Of a DNA stretch of 29,494 nucleotides, positions 1 to 10,526 are shown in pieces (position 1 is the first letter of the stretch; each line of letters opens with the position of its first letter). The notes under the pieces were generated by a model. That model was not told where the DNA came from. It searched no databases and worked only from the letters and a program-made list of their open reading frames with translations. This DNA is from CAYMJK01 sp043101635 (GTDB taxonomy: Bacteria > Planctomycetota > Phycisphaerae > Phycisphaerales > UBA1924): NCBI GenBank assembly GCA_043101635.1, contig JBICIE010000189.1, positions 1-29,494 on the forward strand, written 5' to 3'. A program made the translations under genes and the position numbers.

Positions 1-183
1 CCGGTCGGCGCCGGCGCCATGGAACTCGACCGCATCTACGCGGACCTCATCGAGGCCGCCGCGCAGAACCAGTACGACGACACCATCGCCCTGGCGTACC
101 AGGAGGGGTTCCAGTGGCTCCTCGCTGGCGCCCTGGCGCTGCTTGTCATGGAGGGCTTCATTGCTGATGCGCGCCGCCGCTAA
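1..183 (+). CDS. VWA-domain (BatA/BatB-like) protein, C-terminal fragment
   Basis: Only the last 60 codons are in the window; the frame is open from base 1 to TAA at 181-183. The visible end has an acidic, Tyr-containing stretch, then one hydrophobic helix (FQWLLAGALALLVMEGFI) and a short basic tail (ADARRR). This is the usual end of BatA/BatB von Willebrand factor A proteins, which hold a periplasmic VWA domain between membrane helices. The VWA domain and its MIDAS motif lie outside the window, so the identity rests on this tail and on the BatC, BatD and BatE genes that follow at once. The stop overlaps the next gene's start by 17 bases, which suggests translational coupling. Confidence 0.6.
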   Translation, partial: PVGAGAMELDRIYADLIEAAAQNQYDDTIALAYQEGFQWLLAGALALLVMEGFIADARRR

Positions 184-1327
184 GCTGTCGTTGATCGCCG
201 CGCTGCTTGCGCTCGCCGCCTCACTTGCGCGCGCCCAGGAGCAACCGGCTGAAGCGCCCGCCCCATCCGCCCTCGAACTGAGCCAGCGCGGCCTCGCACT
301 GCTCGAGCAGGGCAAGACCACCGACGCCATCGCCGCCCTGGAGCAGGCCGCCGGCGTTGCCGACGACTCCATGCAGCCACCCGGCGCCGCCACCATCACC
401 AGATACAACCTCGGCGTCGCCCGCACGCGCGCCGGCGACTTCGCCGGCGCCGCCGACGCCCTGGCGCAGGTCGAGCAGTCCGGCGCCGATCCCGATCTGC
501 TCGCCCGGGCCCGCTTCAACCGCGGCCACGCCCTGTTCAGCGCCGCCCGGCAGGCCAGCGCCGACGACCCACAGGCCGCTGTTGACCGTTACCTCCAGGC
601 CGCCGAGGCCTTCCGCCTGGGCGCCGCCCTCGATGGCCCCGAAGCGCAGCGGGCGGCCCGCGCGATGGAGATCAGCCGCCTGGCCGCAAAGCGCCTGCAG
701 GATCAGATCAAGCGCGAGCAGGAGCGCCAGCAGCAGGCCCAGCAGATGGCCGACAAGCTGCGCGACCTCGCCGAGCGCCAGCAGCATCTCGCCGACCAGA
801 CCGAAGCGCGGGCCCAGCAGCAGCCGGATCAGCAGCAGCCGTCCAACGACCTCCAGCAGCAGCAGGAGCAACTCAACCAGGAAACCGAGGACCTGCTCGA
901 GCAGCTCCAGCAGATGGCCCGCGACAACCCGTCCGGCGCCAGCCAGACGACCGAGCAGACGCCCGAGGAAGGCGCCCGCGACGATGTCCAGCGCGCCACC
1001 GGCGCCCAGCTGGATGCGCGAGACGACCTGCGCGACCAACGCCCCGCCGACGCCCCGCCGGATCAGCAGCGCGCAGCCGAACTGCTCCGCCAGGCCGCCC
1101 AGCGACTCGGCCAGCAGCAGGGCCAGCAGCAGCAGGGCGAGGGACAGACCGGCGACGAGTCGCAGCCTCAGCATCAGGAGCCCCAGCAGGCCGAAGGCGA
1201 CGAGAATCAGGCCCAGCGCGACAGCATCGCCGACGCCCTGCTCGACAAGGAGCGGGCCGAGCGCGAGGCCCGCGAGCGCGCCCGCGCTGTGCTCGGACGA
1301 ATCCTCCCAGTGGAGAAGGACTGGTGA
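167..1327 (+). CDS. BatC-like TPR protein with Gln-rich C-terminus
   Basis: About 386 aa. I chose ATG at 167 over an upstream TTG at 143 because GGAGGG at 150-155 is well placed and the protein then begins with a normal signal peptide (MRAAAKLSLIAALLALAASLARAQ). Residues about 35-165 hold TPR-like helices (LSQRGLALLEQGKTTDAIAAL, RYNLGVARTRAGDFAGAADAL, ARFNRGHALF). Residues about 180-270 form a Lys/Arg/Glu/Gln-rich coiled coil. Residues about 270-345 are Gln-rich and low-complexity, and the C-terminus is a charged helix. BatC proteins are periplasmic TPR partners of BatB and BatA; their exact biochemical role is unsettled. Position between a VWA tail and BatD supports the call. The Gln-rich region may be disordered. 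Confidence 0.75.
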   Translation: MRAAAKLSLIAALLALAASLARAQEQPAEAPAPSALELSQRGLALLEQGKTTDAIAALEQAAGVADDSMQPPGAATITRYNLGVARTRAGDFAGAADALAQVEQSGADPDLLARARFNRGHALFSAARQASADDPQAAVDRYLQAAEAFRLGAALDGPEAQRAARAMEISRLAAKRLQDQIKREQERQQQAQQMADKLRDLAERQQHLADQTEARAQQQPDQQQPSNDLQQQQEQLNQETEDLLEQLQQMARDNPSGASQTTEQTPEEGARDDVQRATGAQLDARDDLRDQRPADAPPDQQRAAELLRQAAQRLGQQQGQQQQGEGQTGDESQPQHQEPQQAEGDENQAQRDSIADALLDKERAEREARERARAVLGRILPVEKDW

Positions 1328-3120
1328 TCGCCGTGCGAAAGCTGTTGACCATCCTGCTCGCCGCGCTCCCGCTCCTCTTCGCCCTGCCCGCCAGGGCCCA
1401 GAGCGATGATGTCCGCGTCAGCGCCGGCGTCAGCTCCACCCGCGCCTACCTCGGCGACGCCATCCAGTTCACCATCTCCATCGAGTCGGACGCGGTCCCG
1501 CCGCGCCCGCAGGTGGAGATCGACGGCTTTGCGGTCGAAGAGGCCGGCGACAGCCGCAGCCAGAGCCTGCAGATCATCAACGGCCGTCGCCGCTCCACCG
1601 TCACGATCGACTACCACTACCTGCTGCGCCCCCAGCGCGAAGGCACGATTCAGATCCCGCCGATCGACGTGCCAGTCAACGGGAGCGTCTACCGGACTCA
1701 GCCAGTCTGGGTCTCGGTCGAGCGCCCCGGCCAAACCGAGGACTTCCGCATCATCGTCCGTCCCTCCAAGCAGACCTGTTACGTCGGCGAGCCGGTCACG
1801 CTCAACGCCACGATCTACTTCGCCGCGCCGCTGCGCGGCCTGTGGCCCTCGATGCCCGTCGATGAAGACCGGGCCCGCGTCGACGCCGCGCGGGGCCTGC
1901 CGCAACTGCCACGCGGCGTCCGCGGCCAGGAAACCCTCGAGGTCGAGATCGACGGCCGCCAGGTCTCCGGCGTGCTCGGCCAGGTCTCCCTCGACGGGCG
2001 CGCCTTCCGCACACTCACCTTCGAGCAGATCCTCACCCCGGCGGCTCCCGGCCGGCTCGAGGTCGGCCCCGTTACCGTCGCCCTCGATGAGATCGTCGGC
2101 GAAGATCCCCGCGGCTTCTTCGACTCGCCGCTGCGCGATCGCACCCGCACGCGCCGCGTCGTGATTGCTTCCGACCCCGTCTCCCTTGAGGTCCGACCGC
2201 TGCCGGAGGCCGGCCGCCCGGCCAACTTCACCGGGCTCGTCGGAAACTACACCATGGAGATCGCCGCCGATCGCAGCAGCGCCAACGTCGGCGATCCCAT
2301 CGAACTCACCGTGCGCATCAACGGCCCCGAACCCATGCGCGCGGCGCGCCCGCCCGATCTCGACGCCCCCGGCGTCACCGAGTCGTTCCGCACCGACAGC
2401 GAGGGCTGGCGCCGCCTGCCCGACAGCGGCCCCGGGCAGCGCGCGTACTCCACCACCGTGCGGGCGCGCTCCGGCGAAGTCACCGCCTTCCCGGCCCTGA
2501 GCCTCCCCTACTTCGATCCCGAGCTGGGCGAGTATCGCGCAGCCCGCTGCGGCCCGATCCCGCTGCGCATCCGCCCCACCACCGTCGTCACCGCCGAGGA
2601 CGCCGAGTTCGGCCCCTCCCCCGCCGTCCGCCGGCGCCTCGGCGCCGGTCCCCCCGGCCTGCTCGCCAACGCGCCCGCCGAGGTCGCACTGACATCCACC
2701 GCCCCGGCCCTGGCCCTGCGCCGCGTGGCCCCGGCGCTCGGTGTCGCCCTGCTTGCGCCTCCCGCGGCATGCGCTCTGGTTGTCGCCGCCGGACGCAGAC
2801 GCCAGCGCGCCGACCGGCCATCCGCCCGCGCGGCCCTGCGCGCTGCCCGCCGGCGCCTCGCCCAGGATGGGCCCGAGTCCGCCGCCCTCGCGGTGCAGAC
2901 CTACCTCGCCTTGCGCCTCGGCATGGCGCCCGGCGCCGTTTCCGCCGACGACGCCGCCGCCGCGCTCGACACGCATCCGGATCTGGGCGCACAGGCCCGC
3001 ACACTCCTGCAGGACTGCGACGCCGTCCGCTACCGCGCCGGCGCCATCGGCGACCGCTCCCTGCGCGACCGCGCTGCTGCGCTCCTGCGCGCCCTTGCTC
3101 GTGAGGGACTGCCCCGATGA
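1324..3120 (+). CDS. BatD-like protein (oxygen tolerance family)
   Basis: 598 aa. It starts at a GTG that overlaps the batC stop (GTGA), so translation is probably coupled. The N-terminus is a signal peptide (LLTILLAALPLLFALPARA). A long beta-rich extracytoplasmic part follows, with Ig-like segments such as VSAGVSSTRAYLGDAIQFTI and, at about residue 305, a second similar unit (YTMEIAADRSSANVGDPIEL). One membrane helix lies near residues 465-485 and is followed by an Arg-rich cytoplasmic tail with helices. This order (signal, repeated beta domains, one helix, basic tail) matches the BatD family, which includes proteins linked to aerotolerance in Bacteroides. Molecular function is not established. 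The last bases overlap the next gene (ATGA). Confidence 0.8.
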   Translation: MIAVRKLLTILLAALPLLFALPARAQSDDVRVSAGVSSTRAYLGDAIQFTISIESDAVPPRPQVEIDGFAVEEAGDSRSQSLQIINGRRRSTVTIDYHYLLRPQREGTIQIPPIDVPVNGSVYRTQPVWVSVERPGQTEDFRIIVRPSKQTCYVGEPVTLNATIYFAAPLRGLWPSMPVDEDRARVDAARGLPQLPRGVRGQETLEVEIDGRQVSGVLGQVSLDGRAFRTLTFEQILTPAAPGRLEVGPVTVALDEIVGEDPRGFFDSPLRDRTRTRRVVIASDPVSLEVRPLPEAGRPANFTGLVGNYTMEIAADRSSANVGDPIELTVRINGPEPMRAARPPDLDAPGVTESFRTDSEGWRRLPDSGPGQRAYSTTVRARSGEVTAFPALSLPYFDPELGEYRAARCGPIPLRIRPTTVVTAEDAEFGPSPAVRRRLGAGPPGLLANAPAEVALTSTAPALALRRVAPALGVALLAPPAACALVVAAGRRRQRADRPSARAALRAARRRLAQDGPESAALAVQTYLALRLGMAPGAVSADDAAAALDTHPDLGAQARTLLQDCDAVRYRAGAIGDRSLRDRAAALLRALAREGLPR

Positions 3121-3929
3121 TGCGCCTCGCACTCGCCATTGTGCTCTCGTCCACGGCCTTCTGCTTCGGTGCGCGGGCCCAGCCCGCCGAGATCTTCGCA
3201 CGCGCAGAGTCGGATTTTGAACTCGGCGTCGCCAGCGTCGAGACAGGCCGGCCCGATGAGGCCCGCGACCACTTCCGGCGCGCCGCCCTGGCCTACGAGC
3301 AGGTCGCCGCTGAGGGCGTCGACTCTCCCTCGCTGCGCGCCAACGCCGGCAACGCCTGGCTGCTCGCCGGACGGCCCGGCGAGGCCGTCCTCGCCTACCG
3401 GCGGGCCCTGCGCCTCGATCCCGCTCATCCCGCCGCCCGCGCCGGGCTCGCCGAGGCCCGCTCGCGCATCGGTGTGCAGACGCCGGTGGCCCCCGCCCGG
3501 CGCCTCAGCGATCGCGCCATCGGCCTGATCGGCGCGCTCGGTCCGGTTCGCCTGCTCTGGCTCGGCGCCCTCGCGTGGATCGGCGCGTGGGCGCTCATCG
3601 GGGCGCGACTGCTCGGTCGCGTCGCCCCCTGGGCCGGCCCCGCCGCCGCCGCCTGCGCCGGCGCAGCCCTGCTGGCCCTCGGCGCCATCGGCTGGGCCGC
3701 CTGGACGCACCGCGCCACCGGCGACGCCGTCATCCTCGCCGAGCGCGTCGAGGCCCGCCTCGGCCCCGGCGCCGCGGCGTACGAGCCCGCCTTCGACGCC
3801 CCGCTCGCCGCCGGCATGGAAGTTCGCATCCTCGACCGGCAAGCGGGCTGGGCCCATGTCAGTCTGCTCGACGGGCGCTCCGCATGGGTCCCTGCCGACG
3901 CCCTCGCTCTCGTTCATCCCGGCGCCTGA
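3117..3929 (+). CDS. BatE-like TPR/SH3 membrane protein
   Basis: 270 aa, starting at an ATG that overlaps the batD stop by 4 bases. It has a signal peptide (MMRLALAIVLSSTAFCFGARA) and a TPR-like region at residues about 25-120 (FELGVASVETGRPDEARDHF; NAGNAWLLAGRPGEAVLAYRRAL). Two hydrophobic helices follow at about 140-200. A C-terminal bacterial SH3-like domain (about 205-268) carries the typical ending GWAHVSLLDGRSAWVPADAL. BatE proteins close many bat operons and combine TPRs with membrane helices and SH3 domains. It is the last gene of the cluster: 110 bases separate it from a gene with its own strong Shine-Dalgarno. Family call fairly sure; function unknown. Confidence 0.75.
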   Translation: MMRLALAIVLSSTAFCFGARAQPAEIFARAESDFELGVASVETGRPDEARDHFRRAALAYEQVAAEGVDSPSLRANAGNAWLLAGRPGEAVLAYRRALRLDPAHPAARAGLAEARSRIGVQTPVAPARRLSDRAIGLIGALGPVRLLWLGALAWIGAWALIGARLLGRVAPWAGPAAAACAGAALLALGAIGWAAWTHRATGDAVILAERVEARLGPGAAAYEPAFDAPLAAGMEVRILDRQAGWAHVSLLDGRSAWVPADALALVHPGA

Positions 3930-4039
3930 CCCGCGCGGCGCCGCTGGCGCCGGGCGTCCGCCCGTGCAACGCCGCCGCCCGCCGCGCCGCGAGCCGCCCT
4001 TTCCGGTAGGATCCCTGCACGGTTTTCGAAGGAGGCCTG

Positions 4040-6685
4040 ATGCGCCAGTCGCTTGCCAACCCGCTCAGCGCGCTCGTGGTGTCGATCGTCCTGCTCGGCT
4101 GCGCCGCCTCCGGCCCGGCCCGGCCGGCCCAGCCCGCCGAGTCCGAGACGCCGGACGCCGGCGCACTGAGCCCCCTGCCCGACCAGCCGTACGACTACTT
4201 CGACGGCCTGCAGCTTGAGGGTGCTGTGCCAACGCCTGAGTCAGTGCTCGGATACCGCATCGGGGCCCGCTACACCCGCCACGCCGACATTGTCGACTAT
4301 CTCGAGGCGCTGGCCGCGTCGTCCGACCGCGTGCAGTACCACCGCTACGGCGCAACCGTGCAGGGACGGCCGCTGACCTACCTCGTCATCAGCGCCGCGG
4401 CGAACCTCGAAGACCTGGATGCCATCCTCGAGCGCAACCTCGAGTTGACCGACCCCGCCGCGACCAACCGCGCCCGCGCCGACGCCATCATCGCAGAGAA
4501 TCCCGCCATCGTCTGGCTCAGCTACGGCGTGCACGGCGATGAGGCCTCCGCCGCCGAGGCCGCAATCCAGGTCGCCTACACCCTCGCCGCCGGCCAGAAT
4601 GAAGAGATAACCGAAATCCTCGACAAGTGCGTCATCGCTATCGATCCCCTGCTGAACCCGGACGGGCGCGACCGCTACGTCTTCTCCTACCAGAATGCCC
4701 GAGGCGCCGAGGCCAATCCCAACGCCGATGATGCCGAACACGACCAGCCCTGGCCCGGCGGACGCACGAACCATTACCTCTTCGACCTCAACCGCGACTG
4801 GCTCTGGCTGACCCAGGCCGAGAGCCGGCAGCGCCTCGCCGTGTACAAGCGCTTCATGCCGCAGTTGCACATCGACTACCACGAGCAGGGCCACCGCAGC
4901 CCGTACTTCTTCGGGCCCGGCGACAATCCGTACAACCGCAACATCCCCGAGGAGACCAAAGACTGGCTTGCTATCTACGGCGACGCCAACGCCGAGGTCT
5001 TCGATCGCGAAGGGCTGGTCTATTCCACGAAGGAGCGCTTCGACTATCTCTATCCCGGCTACGGCAAGGTGCTGCCCGTCTACAACGGCGCTGTCGGCCT
5101 GCTCTGCGAGAAGGCCGGCGGCGTCGGGCTCGCCATCGAGATCAGCGACCAGTACACGCTGACCCTCACCGAGCGCGTGCGCCATCACTTCCTCACCAGC
5201 ATGAGCTACCTTGAGACCACTGCCGCCAATCGCCAGGGCCAGCTCGAGCGCTTCGCGCGGTTCTTCCGCGAAGCGAGCGACGCCACCGGCGACGGGCCCC
5301 GGACCTTCGCCATCCTGCCGGACAACGATCCCGCCCTCCTCGACCGGCTCTGGCGTCTCTGCCAGGCCCACGGCGTCCACATCCGCACGCTCAACGCCGC
5401 GGCCCCCGCCGACGGCTTCACCAGCAGCTTTGGCGATCCCGCCGATGGCGATCTGCCCGAGGGAACCTGGATCATCTCCGCCGCCCAGCCCATGGGCCGG
5501 CTCGTCCGCGCCGTCTTCGAGCGTCAGACCGAGGTCGAAGACGCCGACACCTACGACGTCACCGCCTGGTCGCTGCCCATCGCCTTCGGACTGCGCGCCC
5601 TGGAGAGCGACGCCGCCCTGGATGCCCCGACCAGCCCGCTCGACTGGCCTGGCTACGCCCCGCAGGTCACCGGCGACGGCGACATCGCGCTGATCATCGA
5701 CAGCGCCAGCGCACGATTCCCCGCCGCCGCCGGCGCCATCATGCGACACGATGTCTTCTGCCGCGTCGCGACCGAGCCCTTCACCATCGACGACCGCACC
5801 TTCGCCGCCGGCAGCTTCATCATCCACCGCGTGCGCAACAGCCAGCGCGACCTCGACGCTCTCATCGCCGACATTCTCGCCGCCGGAGCCGCGGTTCACA
5901 GGGCCGGCGCGGGCACATCAACGGAAGGCCCCGTCCTCGGCGCCAACGCCAACGCCATCTACCGCCAGCCGAAGGTCCTGCTGCTGCGCGGCGAGGGCGC
6001 CCAGGCCGGCAGCGCCGGCCATCACTGGTGGTTCCTCGATGTCGATCAGCCCATTCCGCACACCAAGATCACCATCGAGCAGCTCGATCGCCTCGACCTG
6101 AGCCCGTACAACGTCCTGGTCATGCCCGACATGCGCCCACTGAGCGAGCGGGCCGCGGACAAGGTGCAGACATGGGTTCGCGCCGGCGGCGTCGTCGTCG
6201 CCTCCGGCGGCATCGCCGGCTGGGCCAGCCGCACGCTCGCCGGAGCCGCAGCCGCCGATGCTGATGCAGCCGACGAGGAGCCGCCCGCCAATCAGCTCTC
6301 CTGGCAGCAGCGCAAGGACCGCTCGGTCACCGAGCGCATCTCCGGCGCCATGACCCGCATCGACCTGGACACCACCCACCCGCTCGCGGCCGGACTCGGC
6401 CCCGCCGTCGGCGTCGTCAAGCGCGGCGACGGTGTCCTGCCCGTCGCCGACGCCGGCTACGTCGTCGGCCGCTACGGCCCCATCCCCCGGACCATCATCT
6501 CCGGCCCCGTCTCGGAGCGCAACCTCGGCCGGCTCGCCGGCCATCCCGCCGTCACCCACCACCGCGTCGGCGCCGGCGCGGTCATCTGCCTGGCCGATGA
6601 CCCCTCGCTCCGCGGCTTCCAGCACGCCCCGATGCGCCTGGTCCTCAACGCCATCGTCTACGGGCCGACCCTCAGCGACCTGTAA
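4040..6685 (+). CDS. Lipoprotein M14-family zinc metallopeptidase with C-terminal amidotransferase-like domain
   Basis: 881 aa. AGGAGG at 4030-4035 sets the ATG at 4040. The signal peptide ends in a lipobox (LLGC, Cys21), so the protein should be lipid-anchored. The M14 carboxypeptidase fold covers about residues 75-400: zinc ligands His165 and Glu168 in GVHGDEAS, substrate-site motif NPDGRDR, DLNRDW, third zinc ligand His281 in DYHEQGH, and a probable catalytic Glu367 in LAIEISDQ. Residues about 640-760 resemble a class I glutamine amidotransferase/ThuA-like fold (KVLLLRGEG; YNVLVMPDMRPLSERAADKV; GGVVVASGG). Large M14 proteins with this tail are known in several environmental phyla. Expected role: removal of C-terminal residues from peptides at the cell envelope. 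The substrate cannot be read from the sequence. Confidence 0.85.
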   Translation: MRQSLANPLSALVVSIVLLGCAASGPARPAQPAESETPDAGALSPLPDQPYDYFDGLQLEGAVPTPESVLGYRIGARYTRHADIVDYLEALAASSDRVQYHRYGATVQGRPLTYLVISAAANLEDLDAILERNLELTDPAATNRARADAIIAENPAIVWLSYGVHGDEASAAEAAIQVAYTLAAGQNEEITEILDKCVIAIDPLLNPDGRDRYVFSYQNARGAEANPNADDAEHDQPWPGGRTNHYLFDLNRDWLWLTQAESRQRLAVYKRFMPQLHIDYHEQGHRSPYFFGPGDNPYNRNIPEETKDWLAIYGDANAEVFDREGLVYSTKERFDYLYPGYGKVLPVYNGAVGLLCEKAGGVGLAIEISDQYTLTLTERVRHHFLTSMSYLETTAANRQGQLERFARFFREASDATGDGPRTFAILPDNDPALLDRLWRLCQAHGVHIRTLNAAAPADGFTSSFGDPADGDLPEGTWIISAAQPMGRLVRAVFERQTEVEDADTYDVTAWSLPIAFGLRALESDAALDAPTSPLDWPGYAPQVTGDGDIALIIDSASARFPAAAGAIMRHDVFCRVATEPFTIDDRTFAAGSFIIHRVRNSQRDLDALIADILAAGAAVHRAGAGTSTEGPVLGANANAIYRQPKVLLLRGEGAQAGSAGHHWWFLDVDQPIPHTKITIEQLDRLDLSPYNVLVMPDMRPLSERAADKVQTWVRAGGVVVASGGIAGWASRTLAGAAAADADAADEEPPANQLSWQQRKDRSVTERISGAMTRIDLDTTHPLAAGLGPAVGVVKRGDGVLPVADAGYVVGRYGPIPRTIISGPVSERNLGRLAGHPAVTHHRVGAGAVICLADDPSLRGFQHAPMRLVLNAIVYGPTLSDL

Positions 6686-6731
6686 GCGGGCCGAGAGCGG
6701 AACCGCCCGCCCCTTCTACACTTACAGTGAG

Positions 6732-7523
6732 ATGATGCGCCGCGCCGGTTTTACCCTCATCGAACTGCTCGTCGTCATCGCGATCATCGCGACCCTGATG
6801 AGCATCATCCTGCCCTCTCTCGGCGGCGCCAAGCTGCGGGCCAAGGAGATCGTCTGCGGCTCCCGCCTCCAGCAGCTCGGCCTCGCCATCGCCATGTACA
6901 CCACCGACTACTACGACGCCCTGCCCCAGGTCCTCGTCGACACCGGCTTCGGCCGCTCGCCCATCGGGGCCCTGTTCGGGGGCAAGAAGGGCGACCTGCC
7001 GTTCTATGGCATTGACCAGATCGGCGCCGCCCGACGGCCGCTCAACCCCTACGTCTACGACATCCTCCCCCCCGACGATGAAGAGGATGTCGAGCTTCAG
7101 GTCTTCGAGTCGCCGCTCGATGTCGGCGCCATGAGCACCGGCGTCCCCATCCCCGGCTTCGACCGCGTCGACTCGATGTACGAACTGCTCGGCTGCAGCT
7201 ACACCCTCAACGATCACGCCCTCGATAAGAATCCCGCGGCCGACGACTACCCCACGCTCGTGCCCGCCTACGGCGGACGCATGCCCCCGATCTTCGATAC
7301 CACCGAGACGATCGTGCTGTCCACCCACCCCGCGTACAACTTCGACGATGGCGGCGACCGCGGCATGTTCTGGCACGGGCCGCGCCAGGTGCGCGCCAAC
7401 ATGCTCTTCGCCGACTACCACGTCTCCATCGGCGAGCAGATGCTCGAAGGCCCGGTCGACCAGATCAACCGCACCGGCGACTACAGCTTCCTGCCCGATC
7501 CCGAGTGGCTCGATCGCTTCTGA
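6732..7523 (+). CDS. Prepilin-type N-terminal cleavage/methylation domain protein
   Basis: 263 aa from ATG 6732; the next codon is also ATG, and the upstream ribosome site is weak. The N-terminus is a textbook type IV prepilin/pseudopilin leader: MMRRAG, cleavage after Gly6, then FTLIE with Glu at mature position 5 and a hydrophobic helix of about 20 residues. The globular part is typical of the abundant planctomycete prepilin-like proteins. Near the end is a His-containing stretch (MFWHGPRQVRANMLFADYHV), a variant of the H-X9-DG motif in which Gly is replaced by Tyr. Such proteins are processed by prepilin peptidase; whether they assemble into a pseudopilus is unknown. It follows the M14 lipoprotein gene by 46 bases and meets the next gene tail to tail with 1 base between. 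Confidence 0.85.
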   Translation: MMRRAGFTLIELLVVIAIIATLMSIILPSLGGAKLRAKEIVCGSRLQQLGLAIAMYTTDYYDALPQVLVDTGFGRSPIGALFGGKKGDLPFYGIDQIGAARRPLNPYVYDILPPDDEEDVELQVFESPLDVGAMSTGVPIPGFDRVDSMYELLGCSYTLNDHALDKNPAADDYPTLVPAYGGRMPPIFDTTETIVLSTHPAYNFDDGGDRGMFWHGPRQVRANMLFADYHVSIGEQMLEGPVDQINRTGDYSFLPDPEWLDRF

Positions 7524-7524
7524 G

Positions 7525-8784
7525 CTATCGCCCGCCGCGCCCCGGACGCTCCGGCTCCCCCGTGTCCTGCCCCGGCGGCGTGTTGTCGCGCCGGGCCGTC
7601 GTCAGGACGTTGAAGTAGATCGCCTGGTCGGCCCGCTCGGGCATCTCCGGGAAGACGATCCAGCCCCAGAACCCCGGCGAGCCATACGCCCGCACCCCCG
7701 CCACCGGCGGATGGAAGTGGAACGCAAACGGCATGTAATACTCCAGGTCCTTGTGGTTGCCGAAGAACGGCCACTCCTGGTCCAGGTTGCGCGGCCGGTT
7801 GCCCATCTTGCGGCGCATCTGCAGGATGTCCACCGGGACCCAGGTCACGCTGCGCCCGTCCGACAGCGCGAACTCCGCCCACGCATAGATCTCCTCCTTG
7901 CCCTTGCGCTCCGTGAACACGCCCGATTTATCCTGATCGCGCCGGATCCCCACCACCGTCCGCGCCGGCAGCCCCGCCCGCCGGTACACCGCCACCAGCA
8001 GGTTCACCATGTCGAACGGCGAGCCGCGCCCGCGCCGCGCCGCCTCGTCGATCGGGTTCAGTTCAAACCCCTCGACCTCGCCCAGGCGATTGAAGTTCAC
8101 CCCGTTGCCGCTGGGCTGGAAGCTGCGTAGCACCTCCCCGGCAAGGTACTTCGCCAGCACCGCCGGCTTCAACTGACGCGGGTCCTTGCCGTTGGTCCAC
8201 GTCTTCAGCGCCGCGTCGATCGGGGCCCAGTCGATCGGCCCGTCCGGCGTCATGTCGATCCACATCTGCGGCTCGAAGACGCTGCGCGCCTCCGCCGGCC
8301 ACTGCTCCGGCCAGTCGATCTGGCTCGCCAGCGCCTCGTCGTACGTCACGCGCCACGAGGTGATCGGCACCGCCATCTCCAGGCGCACCTCCCGCACGCC
8401 CTTGGCCGCGTCCACCCCGATGATCAGGTACTGCGCCCCCGAGTGATACCCCGGCTTGATCGTCGGCTCCGCCAGCAGCTTCGCGGCAAAGTCGTCCACG
8501 TGCACCGTCGCCGTGGTCACCTCGCCCCCGACCACCCGGTGCCCCGCCGTCTCCCGGATCACCGGCGCAACCAGCGTCATCTTGTCCCAGGTCCAGTAGT
8601 CGATCTCCGGCATCCGCTTCTGGTCCGGCCGGATGAACCGCTCCTGGTACGACCGCAGCGTCACCCGGTACTCGATGGTCCAGTTGCGCGGGTTGGTCCG
8701 GGTGATGATCTGGTCGATCTGCCCGGCCGCCGAAGAGATCACGCCGAGCGCGATCGCGAGAAACGGGGTCAGAGCGTGCCGCAT
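7525..8784 (-). CDS. Secreted transglutaminase-fold protein lacking catalytic Cys and His
   Basis: 419 aa. The start at 8784 is set by AAGGAGA just upstream and by the signal peptide that follows (MRHALTPFLAIALGVISSAAG). Residues about 235-325 match a transglutaminase-like core in pattern: FDMVNLLVAVYRRAGLPARTVVGI corresponds to the usual CxDxAxLLxALLRAxGIPAR segment, YAWAEF to HAWVEV, and WVPVD to the Asp motif. In this alignment the catalytic Cys is Pro256 and the catalytic His is Tyr300; only Asp319 is kept. The remaining N-terminal 230 residues are beta-rich, as in proteins with an N-terminal transglutaminase-associated domain. It is therefore likely a non-enzymatic, perhaps binding, exported protein. 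The C-terminal tail is charged and Pro-rich. Confidence 0.7.
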   Translation of the reverse strand: MRHALTPFLAIALGVISSAAGQIDQIITRTNPRNWTIEYRVTLRSYQERFIRPDQKRMPEIDYWTWDKMTLVAPVIRETAGHRVVGGEVTTATVHVDDFAAKLLAEPTIKPGYHSGAQYLIIGVDAAKGVREVRLEMAVPITSWRVTYDEALASQIDWPEQWPAEARSVFEPQMWIDMTPDGPIDWAPIDAALKTWTNGKDPRQLKPAVLAKYLAGEVLRSFQPSGNGVNFNRLGEVEGFELNPIDEAARRGRGSPFDMVNLLVAVYRRAGLPARTVVGIRRDQDKSGVFTERKGKEEIYAWAEFALSDGRSVTWVPVDILQMRRKMGNRPRNLDQEWPFFGNHKDLEYYMPFAFHFHPPVAGVRAYGSPGFWGWIVFPEMPERADQAIYFNVLTTARRDNTPPGQDTGEPERPGRGGR

Positions 8785-8966
8785 GGCGGTCTCCTTCGTG
8801 GGGCCTGGGCGCCGCCGCCGGTCGCCGCCGGCGGTTCCAATCCGTTGGACGCCTGAGGCATCGTAACGATCCCTCCGGGGCCCATCTGGCCCCCCTTCTG
8901 CCCCATAGAGTCTCCAAGCGGCCCCGGCGCCGCTCGAACCCCGAACAACCCGAAAGGAGTACCCCC

Positions 8967-10526
<1,560 letters not shown>

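Noticed and set aside
1207..3201. Long open frame antisense to the BatD gene
   Set aside because: It is the complement of a well-supported coding gene with signal peptide and family features; the Gly/Asp/Arg/Ala-rich translation is typical of shadow frames in GC-rich DNA.
7524..7524. Terminator between the convergent prepilin and transglutaminase-fold genes
   Set aside because: Only one base separates the two stop codons, so no separate terminator can fit; I saw no clear hairpin with T-run in the gene ends.
8831..8850. T-arm-like GGTTCCAATCC suggesting a tRNA
   Set aside because: Position 57 would be C rather than a purine, and no acceptor, D or anticodon stems can be folded around it.
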